Origin: Chryseobacterium vaccae
GTDB taxonomy: Bacteria > Bacteroidota > Bacteroidia > Flavobacteriales > Weeksellaceae
Direction of reading: 5' to 3'
Length of the DNA stretch: 64,000 nt
NCBI RefSeq assembly: GCF_009602705.1
Contig: NZ_VSWH01000001.1
Location: 4,389,001-4,453,000, forward strand
A model generated the notes under the pieces. That model did no database searches and was not told the DNA's origin. It was given only the letters and a program-made list of their open reading frames with translations. Position numbers and translations under genes: made by a program. Below are positions 41,708-50,050 of this stretch, one piece after another. Each line of letters opens with the position of its first letter. Positions within the stretch are counted from its first letter, which is position 1.

Positions 41708-43774
41708 ATGAAGCGAATATTATTTTCTATTACTTTTTTATCTTCCTACTGCTTTGCCCAGGAAACAGACAGTCTGAGTATTCCTCAAAAGATGAAGACA
41801 GATTCGTCATCGGTTTCACAACCGAATGTCAAAACAGGTCATATTGAAGATGTGGTAATCACGGGAACCATAAAACCGGTAAGCAGATCAAAAAGCCCGG
41901 TAGCAGTAGAAATCTATACTCAGAAATTTTTTCAGAAAAATCCTACCCCAAGTATCTTTGAATCAATTGCTATGGTGAATGGAGTAAAGCCTCAGCTGAA
42001 CTGCTCCGTATGCAACACAGGAGATATTCATATCAATGGTCTGGAAGGACCTTATACAATGATCCTGATTGATGGGATGCCGATTGTAAGCTCACTTTCC
42101 ACGGTGTATGGTCTCAGCGGTATTCCGAACAGCCTTGTCGACAGGATTGAGGTGGTAAAAGGACCTGCATCTTCCATCTATGGTTCTGAAGCAATGGGCG
42201 GGGTCATCAATATTATTACAAAGAATGCCCTTACCGCTCCGAAATTAAGTGTAGACCTGATGACTACAACCTGGAATGAAAACAATCTTGATCTGGCCCT
42301 TAAATTCAATGCCGGTAAGAATGCTTCATCACTTTTAAGTTTAAATTATTTCAGCTTTAAGGAAAAGATAGATCAGAACGGCGATAATTTTACCGATACA
42401 GCATTACAGAGTAGAATTTCAGTTTTTAATAAATGGAATTTTAAAAGGAAAGAAAACCGTCAGGCGAGTTTTGCTATGAGATACCTTTATGAAGACCGTT
42501 TTGGGGGAGAAATGCAATGGAACAGGTCTTACCGCGGCAGTGGTGAAGTCTATGGGGAAAGTATTTATACCAACCGGGCAGAGGTTTTTGGGCTGTATCA
42601 ATGGCCATTGAAGGAATATGTAGTTACCCAGTTTTCCTATAATTACCATGATCAGAATTCCTTTTACGGATCAAATCCGTTTGATGCGCTTCAGAAAGTA
42701 GCATTTGCACAGACTTATTGGAGTAAAAAGCTTAAAAATCATGATCTGACTGCCGGATTTACTTTCAAAAGAACATTTTATGATGATAATACGCCAGGAA
42801 CCTTATCAGCAGACGGAATGACGAATGAACCAATGAAATCTCCGATCTGGGGCGCTTTTGTTCAGGACCAGTGGGAAATAAACGATCAACATACGCTGCT
42901 TCTGGGATACAGATTTGATTATGATAAGATCCATCATTCTGTTCACTCACCAAGATTGGCCTGGAAATTTTCCCCGAATCCTTATCATACCCTGCGTTTC
43001 AATTTCGGAACCGGTTTCAGGGTTGTGAATTTGTTTACGGAAGATCACGCGGCTCTTACAGGATCGAGGGAAGTAGTGATTCAGTCTGATCTTAAGCCGG
43101 AAAGATCAGTTAACGGAAATCTGAACTATATCTGGAAGATTCCTGTCGGGAATCGTTTGATTCAGCTGGATGCTTCTGCCTTTTATACGTATTTCAGCAA
43201 TAAGATCGTAGGAGATTTTGATACGGATCCTGATAAAATTATTTACGACAATCTACAAGGATACGGAATTTCAAGAGGAGCCTCAATGAATGTGGATTTC
43301 AGTTTCAGCTTTCCGTTGAGCGTGAATCTTGGGGTAACCTATCTGGATGTCTATCAGAAATTTGATTCCGGACAGAAATCACAGCAGCTGCATGCTCCGA
43401 AATGGAGTGGAACTTATAATCTGAGCTATAAGTTCAGGAATAATCTGACGGTAGATTTTACAGGACAGTTCTACGGACCGATGAGGTTACCTGTACTTCC
43501 TGATGATTACCGTCCTGAATATTCACCATTGTATTCCCTGGCCAATATCCAGGTTTCTAAAAGCTTTAAATCAGGATTTGAAGTGTACTGCGGAGTTAAA
43601 AACCTGTTCAACTTTACTCCAAAAGATCCTTTAATGCGCCCGTTTGATCCTTTTGATAAGTACGCAGATGATCCGGTGAACAATCCTAATCATTATACTT
43701 TTGATACCGCTTATGGTTACGCTCCGATGCAGAGGATCAGAGGATTCCTCGGAATAAAATATAATCTGAAATGA
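41708..43774 (+). CDS. TonB-dependent receptor with CxxC in the plug
   Basis: 688 residues from the ATG at 41708; a TTG ten codons upstream lies in the operator and is rejected. Signal peptide to about 18 (SSYCFAQ). Plug with IEDVVITGTIKPVSRSKSP, then Cys99 and Cys102 in NCSVCNTGDI, HINGLEGPYTMILIDGMP and RIEVVKGPASSIYGSEAMGGVINI. The barrel ends in YGYAPMQRIRGFLGIKYNLK. The Cys pair in the plug suggests a thiol or metal-centred ligand (copper, heme or similar; inference). Its last bases overlap the thioredoxin-fold gene by four. Confidence 0.92.
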   Translation: MKRILFSITFLSSYCFAQETDSLSIPQKMKTDSSSVSQPNVKTGHIEDVVITGTIKPVSRSKSPVAVEIYTQKFFQKNPTPSIFESIAMVNGVKPQLNCSVCNTGDIHINGLEGPYTMILIDGMPIVSSLSTVYGLSGIPNSLVDRIEVVKGPASSIYGSEAMGGVINIITKNALTAPKLSVDLMTTTWNENNLDLALKFNAGKNASSLLSLNYFSFKEKIDQNGDNFTDTALQSRISVFNKWNFKRKENRQASFAMRYLYEDRFGGEMQWNRSYRGSGEVYGESIYTNRAEVFGLYQWPLKEYVVTQFSYNYHDQNSFYGSNPFDALQKVAFAQTYWSKKLKNHDLTAGFTFKRTFYDDNTPGTLSADGMTNEPMKSPIWGAFVQDQWEINDQHTLLLGYRFDYDKIHHSVHSPRLAWKFSPNPYHTLRFNFGTGFRVVNLFTEDHAALTGSREVVIQSDLKPERSVNGNLNYIWKIPVGNRLIQLDASAFYTYFSNKIVGDFDTDPDKIIYDNLQGYGISRGASMNVDFSFSFPLSVNLGVTYLDVYQKFDSGQKSQQLHAPKWSGTYNLSYKFRNNLTVDFTGQFYGPMRLPVLPDDYRPEYSPLYSLANIQVSKSFKSGFEVYCGVKNLFNFTPKDPLMRPFDPFDKYADDPVNNPNHYTFDTAYGYAPMQRIRGFLGIKYNLK

Positions 43775-44232
43775 AAAATTTATTTTTATTTTTAATGTTA
43801 GTGCCCTGTTTTTATCTGTCTCAGATGAAGACAGGCACTTTTTCTGATCTGGAAACTGAAATGCTTAAAGATCCCAAGCCGATAATCATTCACCTGTATA
43901 CAGACTGGTGTGCGGTATGTAAGATTGAAAAACACAGTTTGAGTAAGAATCAGGAGACTATAAAATTAATCAATGACAACTTTTACCTTATTAATTTTGA
44001 AGCTGAAAAGACCAAAGAAAAGATAAAATTTCAAGGAAAGGAATTCGGTTATCTTTCTAATGGCAACTCCGGAATTCATGAGCTGGCTTTGGCTTTATCG
44101 AAAAATAAAAAGCAGCCGGTGTATCCGCTGTGGATCTTTCTGGATAAGAACCAGAAGCTGGTGTATTATCATGAAGGTGCCATGCGTCCTGAAATCATGA
44201 AACAGAAGCTGCTGGAAATTTCAGTGCTATAA
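43771..44232 (+). CDS. Thioredoxin-fold protein, exported
   Basis: 153 residues. Signal peptide (MKNLFLFLMLVPCFYLSQ); redox motif WCAVC at 46-50 in HLYTDWCAVCK, matching DsbD-gamma/thioredoxin_7-like proteins; cis-Pro region KQPVYPLWIF near 120. Start overlaps the receptor stop by four bases (ATGA), so the two are made together. It may reduce or load the Cys pair in the receptor plug; this is inference. Confidence 0.88.
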   Translation: MKNLFLFLMLVPCFYLSQMKTGTFSDLETEMLKDPKPIIIHLYTDWCAVCKIEKHSLSKNQETIKLINDNFYLINFEAEKTKEKIKFQGKEFGYLSNGNSGIHELALALSKNKKQPVYPLWIFLDKNQKLVYYHEGAMRPEIMKQKLLEISVL

Positions 44233-44235
44233 GTT

Positions 44236-44469
44236 TGTTGAAAACGTAAAAATTATTTGCTAAAAATCATGGATTTTCTTGCGCCTTAAAAGCGGCATAA
44301 TAATCTAAAAATCCTAGCGTCTTTTGCGTTTTTCCAACAAAAACAATGATTTGATATACTCTCGCATATAACGCAGATCTGGCAGATTTTTAAAGTATGC
44401 TTTTCAAAGGAAGTTCCCACGGATCATACAGATGACACAGATTTTTTACTTTGCATTTGTGGGAATCTT
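44236..44469 (+). repeat. Dispersed repeat family B, copy 2
   Basis: Blocks GGATTTTCTTGCGCC, TTAAAAGCGGCATAATAATCT, CGCAGATCTGGCAGATTTTT and a GTTCCCACGGATCATACAGA...TTTGTGGGAAT end. Same modules as at 28.4, 46.4 and 56.8 kb. Confidence 0.75.
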
Positions 44470-44483
44470 AATTTTATAAAAAA

Positions 44484-44861
44484 CTATCCCATTGATTGTT
44501 TAATTTTCTCCCGGTGGATGATTCCCCAGTTCACTAAGGTTTCAGTTACCGGAAAAACAGATTTGCCATATTCAGTTACCGCATAAGTAACGGTTACCGG
44601 TTTAGTGTTCTGAACCGTTCTGGTGATCAGAAGATTGGTTTCCAGTTCTCTTAATTCTTTGCTTAGCATCTTGGCAGAGATCCCTTCAATCCCACGTTCC
44701 AGCTTTTTAAAATGAATCTGCTGATCCGTTCTGTTGGTTAAATAACGCAGGATCATCAGTTTCCATTTTCCGCCTAAAACATCGAGACTGTCGCGCATCG
44801 CAAATAATTCTTCCGTACAGGTAGCTTCTCTTTCCGTTCCGTTTTCAGTGATTTTTGCCAT
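44484..44861 (-). CDS. HxlR-family transcriptional regulator
   Basis: 125 residues, single winged-helix domain. Family signature DVLGGKWKLMILRYL near 30-44, HFKKLERGIEGISAKMLSKELRELE recognition region, then TYAVTEYGKSVFPV. HxlR proteins sense aldehydes, quinones or oxidants through Cys; here a single Cys16 (ATCTEELF) is present near the N-terminus. Divergent from the quinone-oxidoreductase-like gene, which is its likely target, with palindromes between them. Confidence 0.93.
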   Translation of the reverse strand: MAKITENGTEREATCTEELFAMRDSLDVLGGKWKLMILRYLTNRTDQQIHFKKLERGIEGISAKMLSKELRELETNLLITRTVQNTKPVTVTYAVTEYGKSVFPVTETLVNWGIIHREKIKQSMG

Positions 44862-44875
44862 AATAGTTTCATTGA

Positions 44876-44905
44876 GGTAACTAGTTACCTATTGTTAACT
44901 AGTAG
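44876..44905. promoter_or_regulatory. Palindromic operator between hxlR-type gene and its target
   Basis: GGTAACTAGTTACC (44876-44889) is a perfect 14-bp palindrome, followed by a second half-site TTAACTAGTAG at 44895-44905. The ACTAGT core repeated 18 bp apart (about two helical turns) suits a dimeric winged-helix repressor. Confidence 0.65.
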
Positions 44906-44913
44906 CAAATATA
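44906..44913 (-). promoter_or_regulatory. -7 element (TATATTTG) of the hxlR-type gene
   Basis: Minus-strand TATATTTG; transcription would start inside the palindromic operator, which fits self-repression. Confidence 0.55.
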
Positions 44914-44927
44914 AACTATTCAGTCGG

Positions 44928-44935
44928 TACATTTG
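44928..44935 (+). promoter_or_regulatory. -7 element (TACATTTG) that decides the oxidoreductase start
   Basis: TACATTTG overlaps a possible GTG start at 44935; the ATG at 44953 is therefore the better start. No clear -33. Confidence 0.55.
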
Positions 44936-44952
44936 TGCATCAAATCAACCCA

Positions 44953-45942
44953 ATGAAAGCAGTTATATTAAACAAAAATTTTCAGCTTGAAGACGCCTTC
45001 ACAGAAAAGCCTGTTCCGAAGAGCCATGAAGTCTTAATCCGGATCAAAGCCAGCGGTTTCAATCCAATCGACTACCAGATGCTGGAAAATGAACTGGAAA
45101 GAAAGCTCATCAGTTCACCCATCTTAGGCCGGGAATTGTCAGGGATTATTGTAGAGAAAGGTGCTGAAGCCACTCAATTCAATATTGGAGACGAAGTTTA
45201 TTGCGGAAGTGGCTCAATGGGAAGTAACGGTTCTTATGCCGAATACATTGCTGTACCCGAAGGCATCGTTTCTTTCAAACCTAAAAATATCAGTTTTGAA
45301 CAGGCAGCCTCAATTCCTTCAACCGGTCTGACTTCATTACAGATCTTTAAACGTTTAAACCCAAGTTATGATGACAGCATTCTTATAACCGGAGCCGCAG
45401 GAGGGGTAGGGTCATTTTTAATTAAACTTTTAGTGGCTCATCGTTATCAAAAAATTGTGACCACTGTCGGAAGCGAGGAAAACAGACAGATGCTTTTAAA
45501 AATAGGATTGAAAGATCATCAGATCATTAGCTATAAAGATGAAAAACTTAAAGAAAATCTTTTGAATGCGAATGACGGTCAGCCTTTTGACATAGGAATT
45601 GATCTTGTCGGAAACTATATGTCTGAAATTACTGCGGACCTTTTAAAGATCAACGGAGTCTATACGGACGTTACGGCACTTGTAACTAAAGATGCCCATG
45701 AAGCCTTATTTAATAAAGGAGCGCTGATTATGAATATTTCCAATTACACCTACAGTGTGACCAAAACCTATTCATACTATCAAAACGGACTGAACGAAAT
45801 CGTAAAAATGATAGAAAACGGAAGTATCACTCCTCCAAATATTAAAATTGTAGGTTCGCTTTCTCTGGAGACTGTGATGGCCGCCCATTCCATCTTAAAG
45901 AATAATCAGACCCAGGGACATAAACTCATCATGCAGCATTAA
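44953..45942 (+). CDS. Zinc-independent quinone-oxidoreductase-like medium-chain dehydrogenase
   Basis: 329 residues. GroES-like N-terminal domain (ASGFNPIDYQML, ILGRELSGIIVEKG), then a Rossmann domain with ITGAAGGVGSFLIKLL near 145-160. Zinc-ligand Cys residues of alcohol dehydrogenases are missing, as in quinone oxidoreductases. It reduces quinones or enones with NAD(P)H. Divergent from HxlR, four bases ahead of a cupin gene, so probably the first of a two-gene unit. Confidence 0.9.
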   Translation: MKAVILNKNFQLEDAFTEKPVPKSHEVLIRIKASGFNPIDYQMLENELERKLISSPILGRELSGIIVEKGAEATQFNIGDEVYCGSGSMGSNGSYAEYIAVPEGIVSFKPKNISFEQAASIPSTGLTSLQIFKRLNPSYDDSILITGAAGGVGSFLIKLLVAHRYQKIVTTVGSEENRQMLLKIGLKDHQIISYKDEKLKENLLNANDGQPFDIGIDLVGNYMSEITADLLKINGVYTDVTALVTKDAHEALFNKGALIMNISNYTYSVTKTYSYYQNGLNEIVKMIENGSITPPNIKIVGSLSLETVMAAHSILKNNQTQGHKLIMQH

Positions 45943-45946
45943 AAAG

Positions 45947-46417
45947 ATGAATACAATACCAAGACGCATCGTAACAGGCATTAGAAACGGAAAATCAGCG
46001 ATCATAGAAGACCGCAGATCAGAAAATACTGTTGAACATTTACCGGGACTTTTTATTTCAGATCTTTGGAATTCTCAATCCATGCCCGCTTCACTGGAAT
46101 CTGAACAGCCAATTCCTAATACCGGATTTCCGCAAACTCCGAAAAACGGAACTTATTTCCGGTATGTGGTTATTCCGCCGGATAAAGATCTCGGCACAGA
46201 ATGGAAACCAGGTGAACCTCATCCTCTGATGCACCAAACTCAAACCTTAGATTATATCATCATCCTTTCCGGGGAACTTTATCTTATTATGGAAGATGGT
46301 GAAACCTTACTCAAACCCGGAGATATTGTGATCCAAAGAGGTACCAACCATGCTTGGAGCAACCGGTCCGGTCAGCCGTGTATTCAATTAGCTGTTCTGA
46401 TTGATGCGGAAGGTTAA
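45947..46417 (+). CDS. Cupin-domain protein
   Basis: 156 residues. Cupin motif 1 region HPLMHQTQTLDYIIILSGELYL (about 90-111) with the Glu-Gly of the second half ILSGE, and motif 2 KPGDIVIQRGTNHAWSNRS near 125-143 whose His is a likely metal ligand. No catalytic identity can be set. Its start is four bases after the oxidoreductase stop. Confidence 0.87.
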   Translation: MNTIPRRIVTGIRNGKSAIIEDRRSENTVEHLPGLFISDLWNSQSMPASLESEQPIPNTGFPQTPKNGTYFRYVVIPPDKDLGTEWKPGEPHPLMHQTQTLDYIIILSGELYLIMEDGETLLKPGDIVIQRGTNHAWSNRSGQPCIQLAVLIDAEG

Positions 46418-46420
46418 TAT

Positions 46421-46632
46421 TTTCCACAAATTGCACAGATTTCACAGAAAAAAAACCGTGTCATTTGTGTGATCCGTGGGAACTGCATTTAAGCAAGTTT
46501 TGAAAAACCATATTGTAAAATCTGCTCGATCTGCGAGAGAATATTAAATCAATATTTTTGTTGGGAAACGCAAAAAGGCGCAAAAAGCTTTAAATTATTA
46601 TTCCGTTTTTAAGGCGCAAGAAAATCAGGGAT
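46421..46632 (-). repeat. Dispersed repeat family B, copy 3 (inverted)
   Basis: CACAGATTTCACAG, CATTTGTGTGATCCGTGGGAAC, AAATCTGCTCGATCTGCGAG, and on the minus strand GATTTTCTTGCGCCTTAAAAACGG and TTTGCGTTTCCCAAC. It fills the whole spacer between two convergent genes. Confidence 0.75.
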
Positions 46633-46642
46633 TTTCAGTAAA

Positions 46643-47008
46643 TTATTTCAGGAGAACCGCGATAATGGCTAAAATAGCCGGAAGAGCCTGTACAAAAAAT
46701 ATTTTCTTCGTAGCGGAAATAGCACCATAGATTCCTGCTACAGCTACACATCCCAAAAAGAATAAGGCAATATTGGTCTGCCATTTCGGATCTTCTATAA
46801 AAAAAGACCAGATCAGTCCGGCAGCAAGAAATCCGTTATAAAGCCCTTGATTGGCGGCCAATCCTTTGGTGGGTTTAAACATTTCCGGCGGCAGGGCGGC
46901 TTTAAAAACTTCTTTTCCCTTGGTTTCCCAGGCAAACATTTCCATCCACAGGATATAAAGATGTTCTAAAGCAACTACAGCAATAAGAATTTTGGCAATG
47001 AGTTCCAT
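46643..47008 (-). CDS. DUF1304 family membrane protein
   Basis: 121 residues from the ATG at 47008, where family homology (MELIAKILIAVVALEHLYI) begins; an ATG at 47026 would add six residues. Four predicted membrane helices, with GLAANQGLYNGFLAAGL as the family signature. Function unknown. Divergent from a Crp/Fnr-type regulator gene. Confidence 0.88.
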   Translation of the reverse strand: MELIAKILIAVVALEHLYILWMEMFAWETKGKEVFKAALPPEMFKPTKGLAANQGLYNGFLAAGLIWSFFIEDPKWQTNIALFFLGCVAVAGIYGAISATKKIFFVQALPAILAIIAVLLK

Positions 47009-47073
47009 GATTTTATATTTTGTCATTGTAAAACTAAAAAAATAAAGTTAAGTTTGGTTACTCAATTGTAAAG

Positions 47074-47646
47074 ATGGATACTTTCAAAGGACATTTAAAC
47101 AAATTTATTACCATTACAGATCAGGAATATGACTCTGTATTTTCTTTTTTCAAGGTGCTCGAAGTAAAGAAAAAGCAGACGCTGATGCTTAACGGAGAAA
47201 TTTGCAGATGCATATATTTTGTGGCGGAAGGCTGCTTACGAAAGTTCTTCATCAATGAGAAAGGGGCGGAGCAGACCACAGAATTTGCCATAGAAAACTG
47301 GTGGATTACTGATACTTTCGCCTATGAGAGACAGATTTCGTCGGATTTTTCTATTCAGGCTGTGGAACGTTCCACGATTCTTGTTATTGATCTTCAGCAG
47401 CAGGAACTTCTGCTTCAGAAACACCCGCTAATGGAACGCTATTTCAGAATGATTTATCAGAGAGCTTATGCCGCTTCGGAGAGAAGGATCCGTTATCTTT
47501 ATGAAATGTCCAGAGAAGAACTTTACATTCATTTCAGTACCCTTTATCCGTGGTTTATTCAAAGGATTCCTCAGTATCTGATTGCTTCTTTTCTCAATCT
47601 TACCCCGGAATATCTGAGTGAAATCAGGGCAAAATTACGTTCTTAA
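47074..47646 (+). CDS. Crp/Fnr-family transcriptional regulator
   Basis: 190 residues. Cyclic-nucleotide-binding-type barrel (NGEICRCIYFVAEGCLRKFFINEKG, FAIENWWITDTF) about 20-115, a long dimer helix, and a C-terminal helix-turn-helix IPQYLIASFLNLTPEYLSEIRAKL. No Fe-S Cys cluster as in Fnr. This short form is abundant in Flavobacteriia. The divergent DUF1304 gene and the downstream DoxX/AhpD-like pair are possible targets. Confidence 0.92.
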   Translation: MDTFKGHLNKFITITDQEYDSVFSFFKVLEVKKKQTLMLNGEICRCIYFVAEGCLRKFFINEKGAEQTTEFAIENWWITDTFAYERQISSDFSIQAVERSTILVIDLQQQELLLQKHPLMERYFRMIYQRAYAASERRIRYLYEMSREELYIHFSTLYPWFIQRIPQYLIASFLNLTPEYLSEIRAKLRS

Positions 47647-47709
47647 ACCAGTTTAAGATTTTTACGGATTATAAAGCGGAAATTTGTCATGTGATTAAAA
47701 GCCAATACA

Positions 47710-48138
47710 ATGACAGACCAGAAAAATAAAATTCCGCAGTTGTTTTTAAGACTTGCCATTTCCGTGACCATGCTTTCCGCGGTGGCCGACAGGTTCGGGT
47801 TCTGGGGTGAAAATTCAGCATGGGGAAACTGGGGAAATTTTGAAAAGTATACCCAAAAACTAACTTTTTTTCTTCCAGAGACATTAAGTACAGCTTCTGC
47901 GTATGCTGCTACCACTTTAGAGATTCTTTTCCCGGTAATGCTTATTTTAGGATGGAAAACCAGAATTGCAGCTTATGGATCAGGTTTTCTGCTGTTGGTT
48001 TTTGCATTATCAATGACCATAGCACTTGGACCTAAAGCTCCGCTTGATTTTTCAGTCTGGGTAGGTAGTGCCGGAGCGTTTTTATTGGCCGTACAGTCCA
48101 GATATTTTTTTAGCATAGATCATTTAACCCAAAAATAA
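47710..48138 (+). CDS. DoxX-family membrane protein
   Basis: 142 residues with four membrane helices. PQLFLRLAISVTMLSAVADRFGFWG at the N-terminus, TTLEILFPVMLILGWKTR and a C-terminal helix (VWVGSAGAFLLAVQS). DoxX-type proteins accompany oxidative-stress enzymes. It is followed four bases later by an AhpD-like gene, a pairing seen elsewhere. Confidence 0.88.
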   Translation: MTDQKNKIPQLFLRLAISVTMLSAVADRFGFWGENSAWGNWGNFEKYTQKLTFFLPETLSTASAYAATTLEILFPVMLILGWKTRIAAYGSGFLLLVFALSMTIALGPKAPLDFSVWVGSAGAFLLAVQSRYFFSIDHLTQK

Positions 48139-48142
48139 AATT

Positions 48143-48586
48143 ATGAGTACAAGAATTAATATTGCTGCTGTAGATGCAGCGGCTTATAAAGCGATGTTAG
48201 GATTAGAAGGATATCTTCAAAACATTTCACTTAATCATATTCAAAAAGAATTAATCAAAATCAGAGCTTCACAGATCAACGGATGTGCTTTCTGTCTTGA
48301 TATGCATGCGAAAGATGCCATCAAATACGGTGAAAACCCTCAAAGGATTTTTATTCTTGAAGGCTGGAGAGAAGCAAAGGATTTCTTTACAGAAGAAGAG
48401 CAGGTACTTCTTGCCATGACTGAAGAAATCACCCTGATCAGTCATAAAGGTCTTACTGAAGAAACTTTTCAGAAAGCAAAACAGTATTTTGATGATGCAC
48501 AGATTGCCCAAATCATTATGGCGATTGTAACAATCAATGGATGGAACAGAATTGCGGTGAGCACGCATATGCAGATCCCGAAATAG
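48143..48586 (+). CDS. Carboxymuconolactone decarboxylase / AhpD-like protein
   Basis: 147 residues, helical. Redox motif GCAFCLDMH near 48-56 (CxxC and His) is that of AhpD-type peroxidase partners. LGLEGYLQN precedes it and AIVTINGWNRIAVSTHM closes the fold. Likely a thiol-dependent peroxide or organic-hydroperoxide reductase. Co-transcribed with doxX, ends in a strong terminator. Confidence 0.92.
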   Translation: MSTRINIAAVDAAAYKAMLGLEGYLQNISLNHIQKELIKIRASQINGCAFCLDMHAKDAIKYGENPQRIFILEGWREAKDFFTEEEQVLLAMTEEITLISHKGLTEETFQKAKQYFDDAQIAQIIMAIVTINGWNRIAVSTHMQIPK

Positions 48587-48599
48587 TAGTTATATCAAA

Positions 48600-48636
48600 C
48601 CAAAAGAGCCTTTCAGTTTTGAAAGGCTCTTTTGGT
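48600..48636 (+). terminator. Terminator of the DoxX/AhpD-like unit
   Basis: CCAAAAGAGCCTTTCA pairs perfectly with TGAAAGGCTCTTTTGG round GTTT, 13 bases after the stop; it is self-complementary enough to work from both sides. Confidence 0.85.
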
Positions 48637-48643
48637 ATAGAAG

Positions 48644-48787
48644 GGAAGATGGGAGAGGGAAGTTCTTGTAGTTTGTGTAGAAATTGCAGTACTGTTTATA
48701 AAAACTGAATTATTAAAAAACTAAATCAGAATGGTTATACATTGTTTATAGTCCAATCGTACTTCCATCCTCAGGCTTCCATCTTCC
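48644..48787. repeat. Inverted-repeat element E, copy 1
   Basis: GGAAGATGGGAGAGGGAAGT at the left and ACTTCCATCC...GGCTTCCATCTTCC at the right are near-complementary ends about 144 bp apart with AT-rich sequence between. A second element of the same size and end type is at 54127-54270. Confidence 0.65.
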
Positions 48788-48823
48788 ATTCAAAATTTTT
48801 CTATCTCCATCTTTCTTTCCCTT

Positions 48824-49807
48824 TTATATCTCATTCAGTGCAGAATTGATAAAGTTCAATTCTTCCTGAGATAGTTCAATAGACATTGCTTTGGCATTTT
48901 CAATGGCCTGCTGGGCGTTTCTGGCTCCGGCCAGAACAACGGTGATGGATGGCTGTAATGAAGTCCAACGTAATACAAGCTGAGAAAGGGTAGCTCCTTT
49001 TTCCTGTGCAAGAGGTTCGATCTTTTCCAGGAAAGTTTTTACTTTATTCAGATCAAATTGGGAGAAGTAACCATTTCTGTGGTCATTTTCTTTTAATTTA
49101 TTTTCTTTGAAATATTTTCCGGTCAAAAGACCTCTTTCCATTGGGCTGTAAACGATAATTCCTGAATTATTTTCTAAAGAATAAGGAATAAGATCGCTTT
49201 CAATGGCCCGGTTCAGCATACTGTAAGAAACCTGGTTGCTGGCCAGATGAAGAGTTCTGTTCGCTTCCTGCATCTGTGAAACAGAATAATTGCTTACTCC
49301 TGCAGCACGGATTTTTCCCTGCTGGATCAAAAGTTCCATGGCTTCCATCGTTTCACTGATCGCTGTTGTACTGTCCGGCCAGTGAAGTTGTAGAAGATCA
49401 ATATAATCTGTTCCCAGTCTCTGCAAGCTTTCTTCTACTTCTTTGATGACATTGGCTTTAGAAGCATATTTGTAAACCGGAACTGTTTTTCCATCCTCTT
49501 CAGCATCGAAGAAAAGCTCTCCTTTTCCGTTATTGCTTCCGTCCCAAACCAGTCCGAATTTTGTTAACAGCTGGATTTTTGAACGGTCTTTGCCTTTGAT
49601 AGCTTCTCCGATCATTTCTTCACTCAGCCCGAAACCATAGAAAGGCGCGGTATCAATAGAAGTTACTCCGTGATCCAGAGAGGCGTGGATTGAGTTAATA
49701 GAGTCCTGCTTTTCATTTCCTCCCCACATATTTCCTCCGATAGCGAATGCTCCGTGGGTGATTACTGATAATTCAAGGTCTGTATTTCCTAATGTTCTGT
49801 ATTCCAT
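48824..49807 (-). CDS. Aldo/keto reductase
   Basis: 327 residues, TIM barrel. Catalytic tetrad Asp in SIDTAPFYG with Tyr in the same block, Lys in LLTKFGLVWD and His in LLQLHWPD. LSEEMIGEAIKG and GVSNYS fit the general stress/YhdN-type subgroup. NADPH-dependent carbonyl reduction is expected; substrate unknown. Monocistronic. Confidence 0.92.
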   Translation of the reverse strand: MEYRTLGNTDLELSVITHGAFAIGGNMWGGNEKQDSINSIHASLDHGVTSIDTAPFYGFGLSEEMIGEAIKGKDRSKIQLLTKFGLVWDGSNNGKGELFFDAEEDGKTVPVYKYASKANVIKEVEESLQRLGTDYIDLLQLHWPDSTTAISETMEAMELLIQQGKIRAAGVSNYSVSQMQEANRTLHLASNQVSYSMLNRAIESDLIPYSLENNSGIIVYSPMERGLLTGKYFKENKLKENDHRNGYFSQFDLNKVKTFLEKIEPLAQEKGATLSQLVLRWTSLQPSITVVLAGARNAQQAIENAKAMSIELSQEELNFINSALNEI

Positions 49808-50050
49808 TTTATATTTTTAAAATTTGATGAAAAGCAACCACAAAATCCAAAAGCTTGTTTTAAACTATTAGGATTGGTGAAGGTTTTAAGATTAGTTAAG
49901 GAAAAATCTAAGATTTTTTATAAGCAACACGCCTTAAAATGAAGCTTAACTTAATATTCTGAAAATCTTAAAAGAACTTAATGTTGAAAAATTTTCAAAA
50001 TCTGATTGATCTTAATTGTTCCGTTTTTTAGTTGCTTGAGAGATTGTCTG

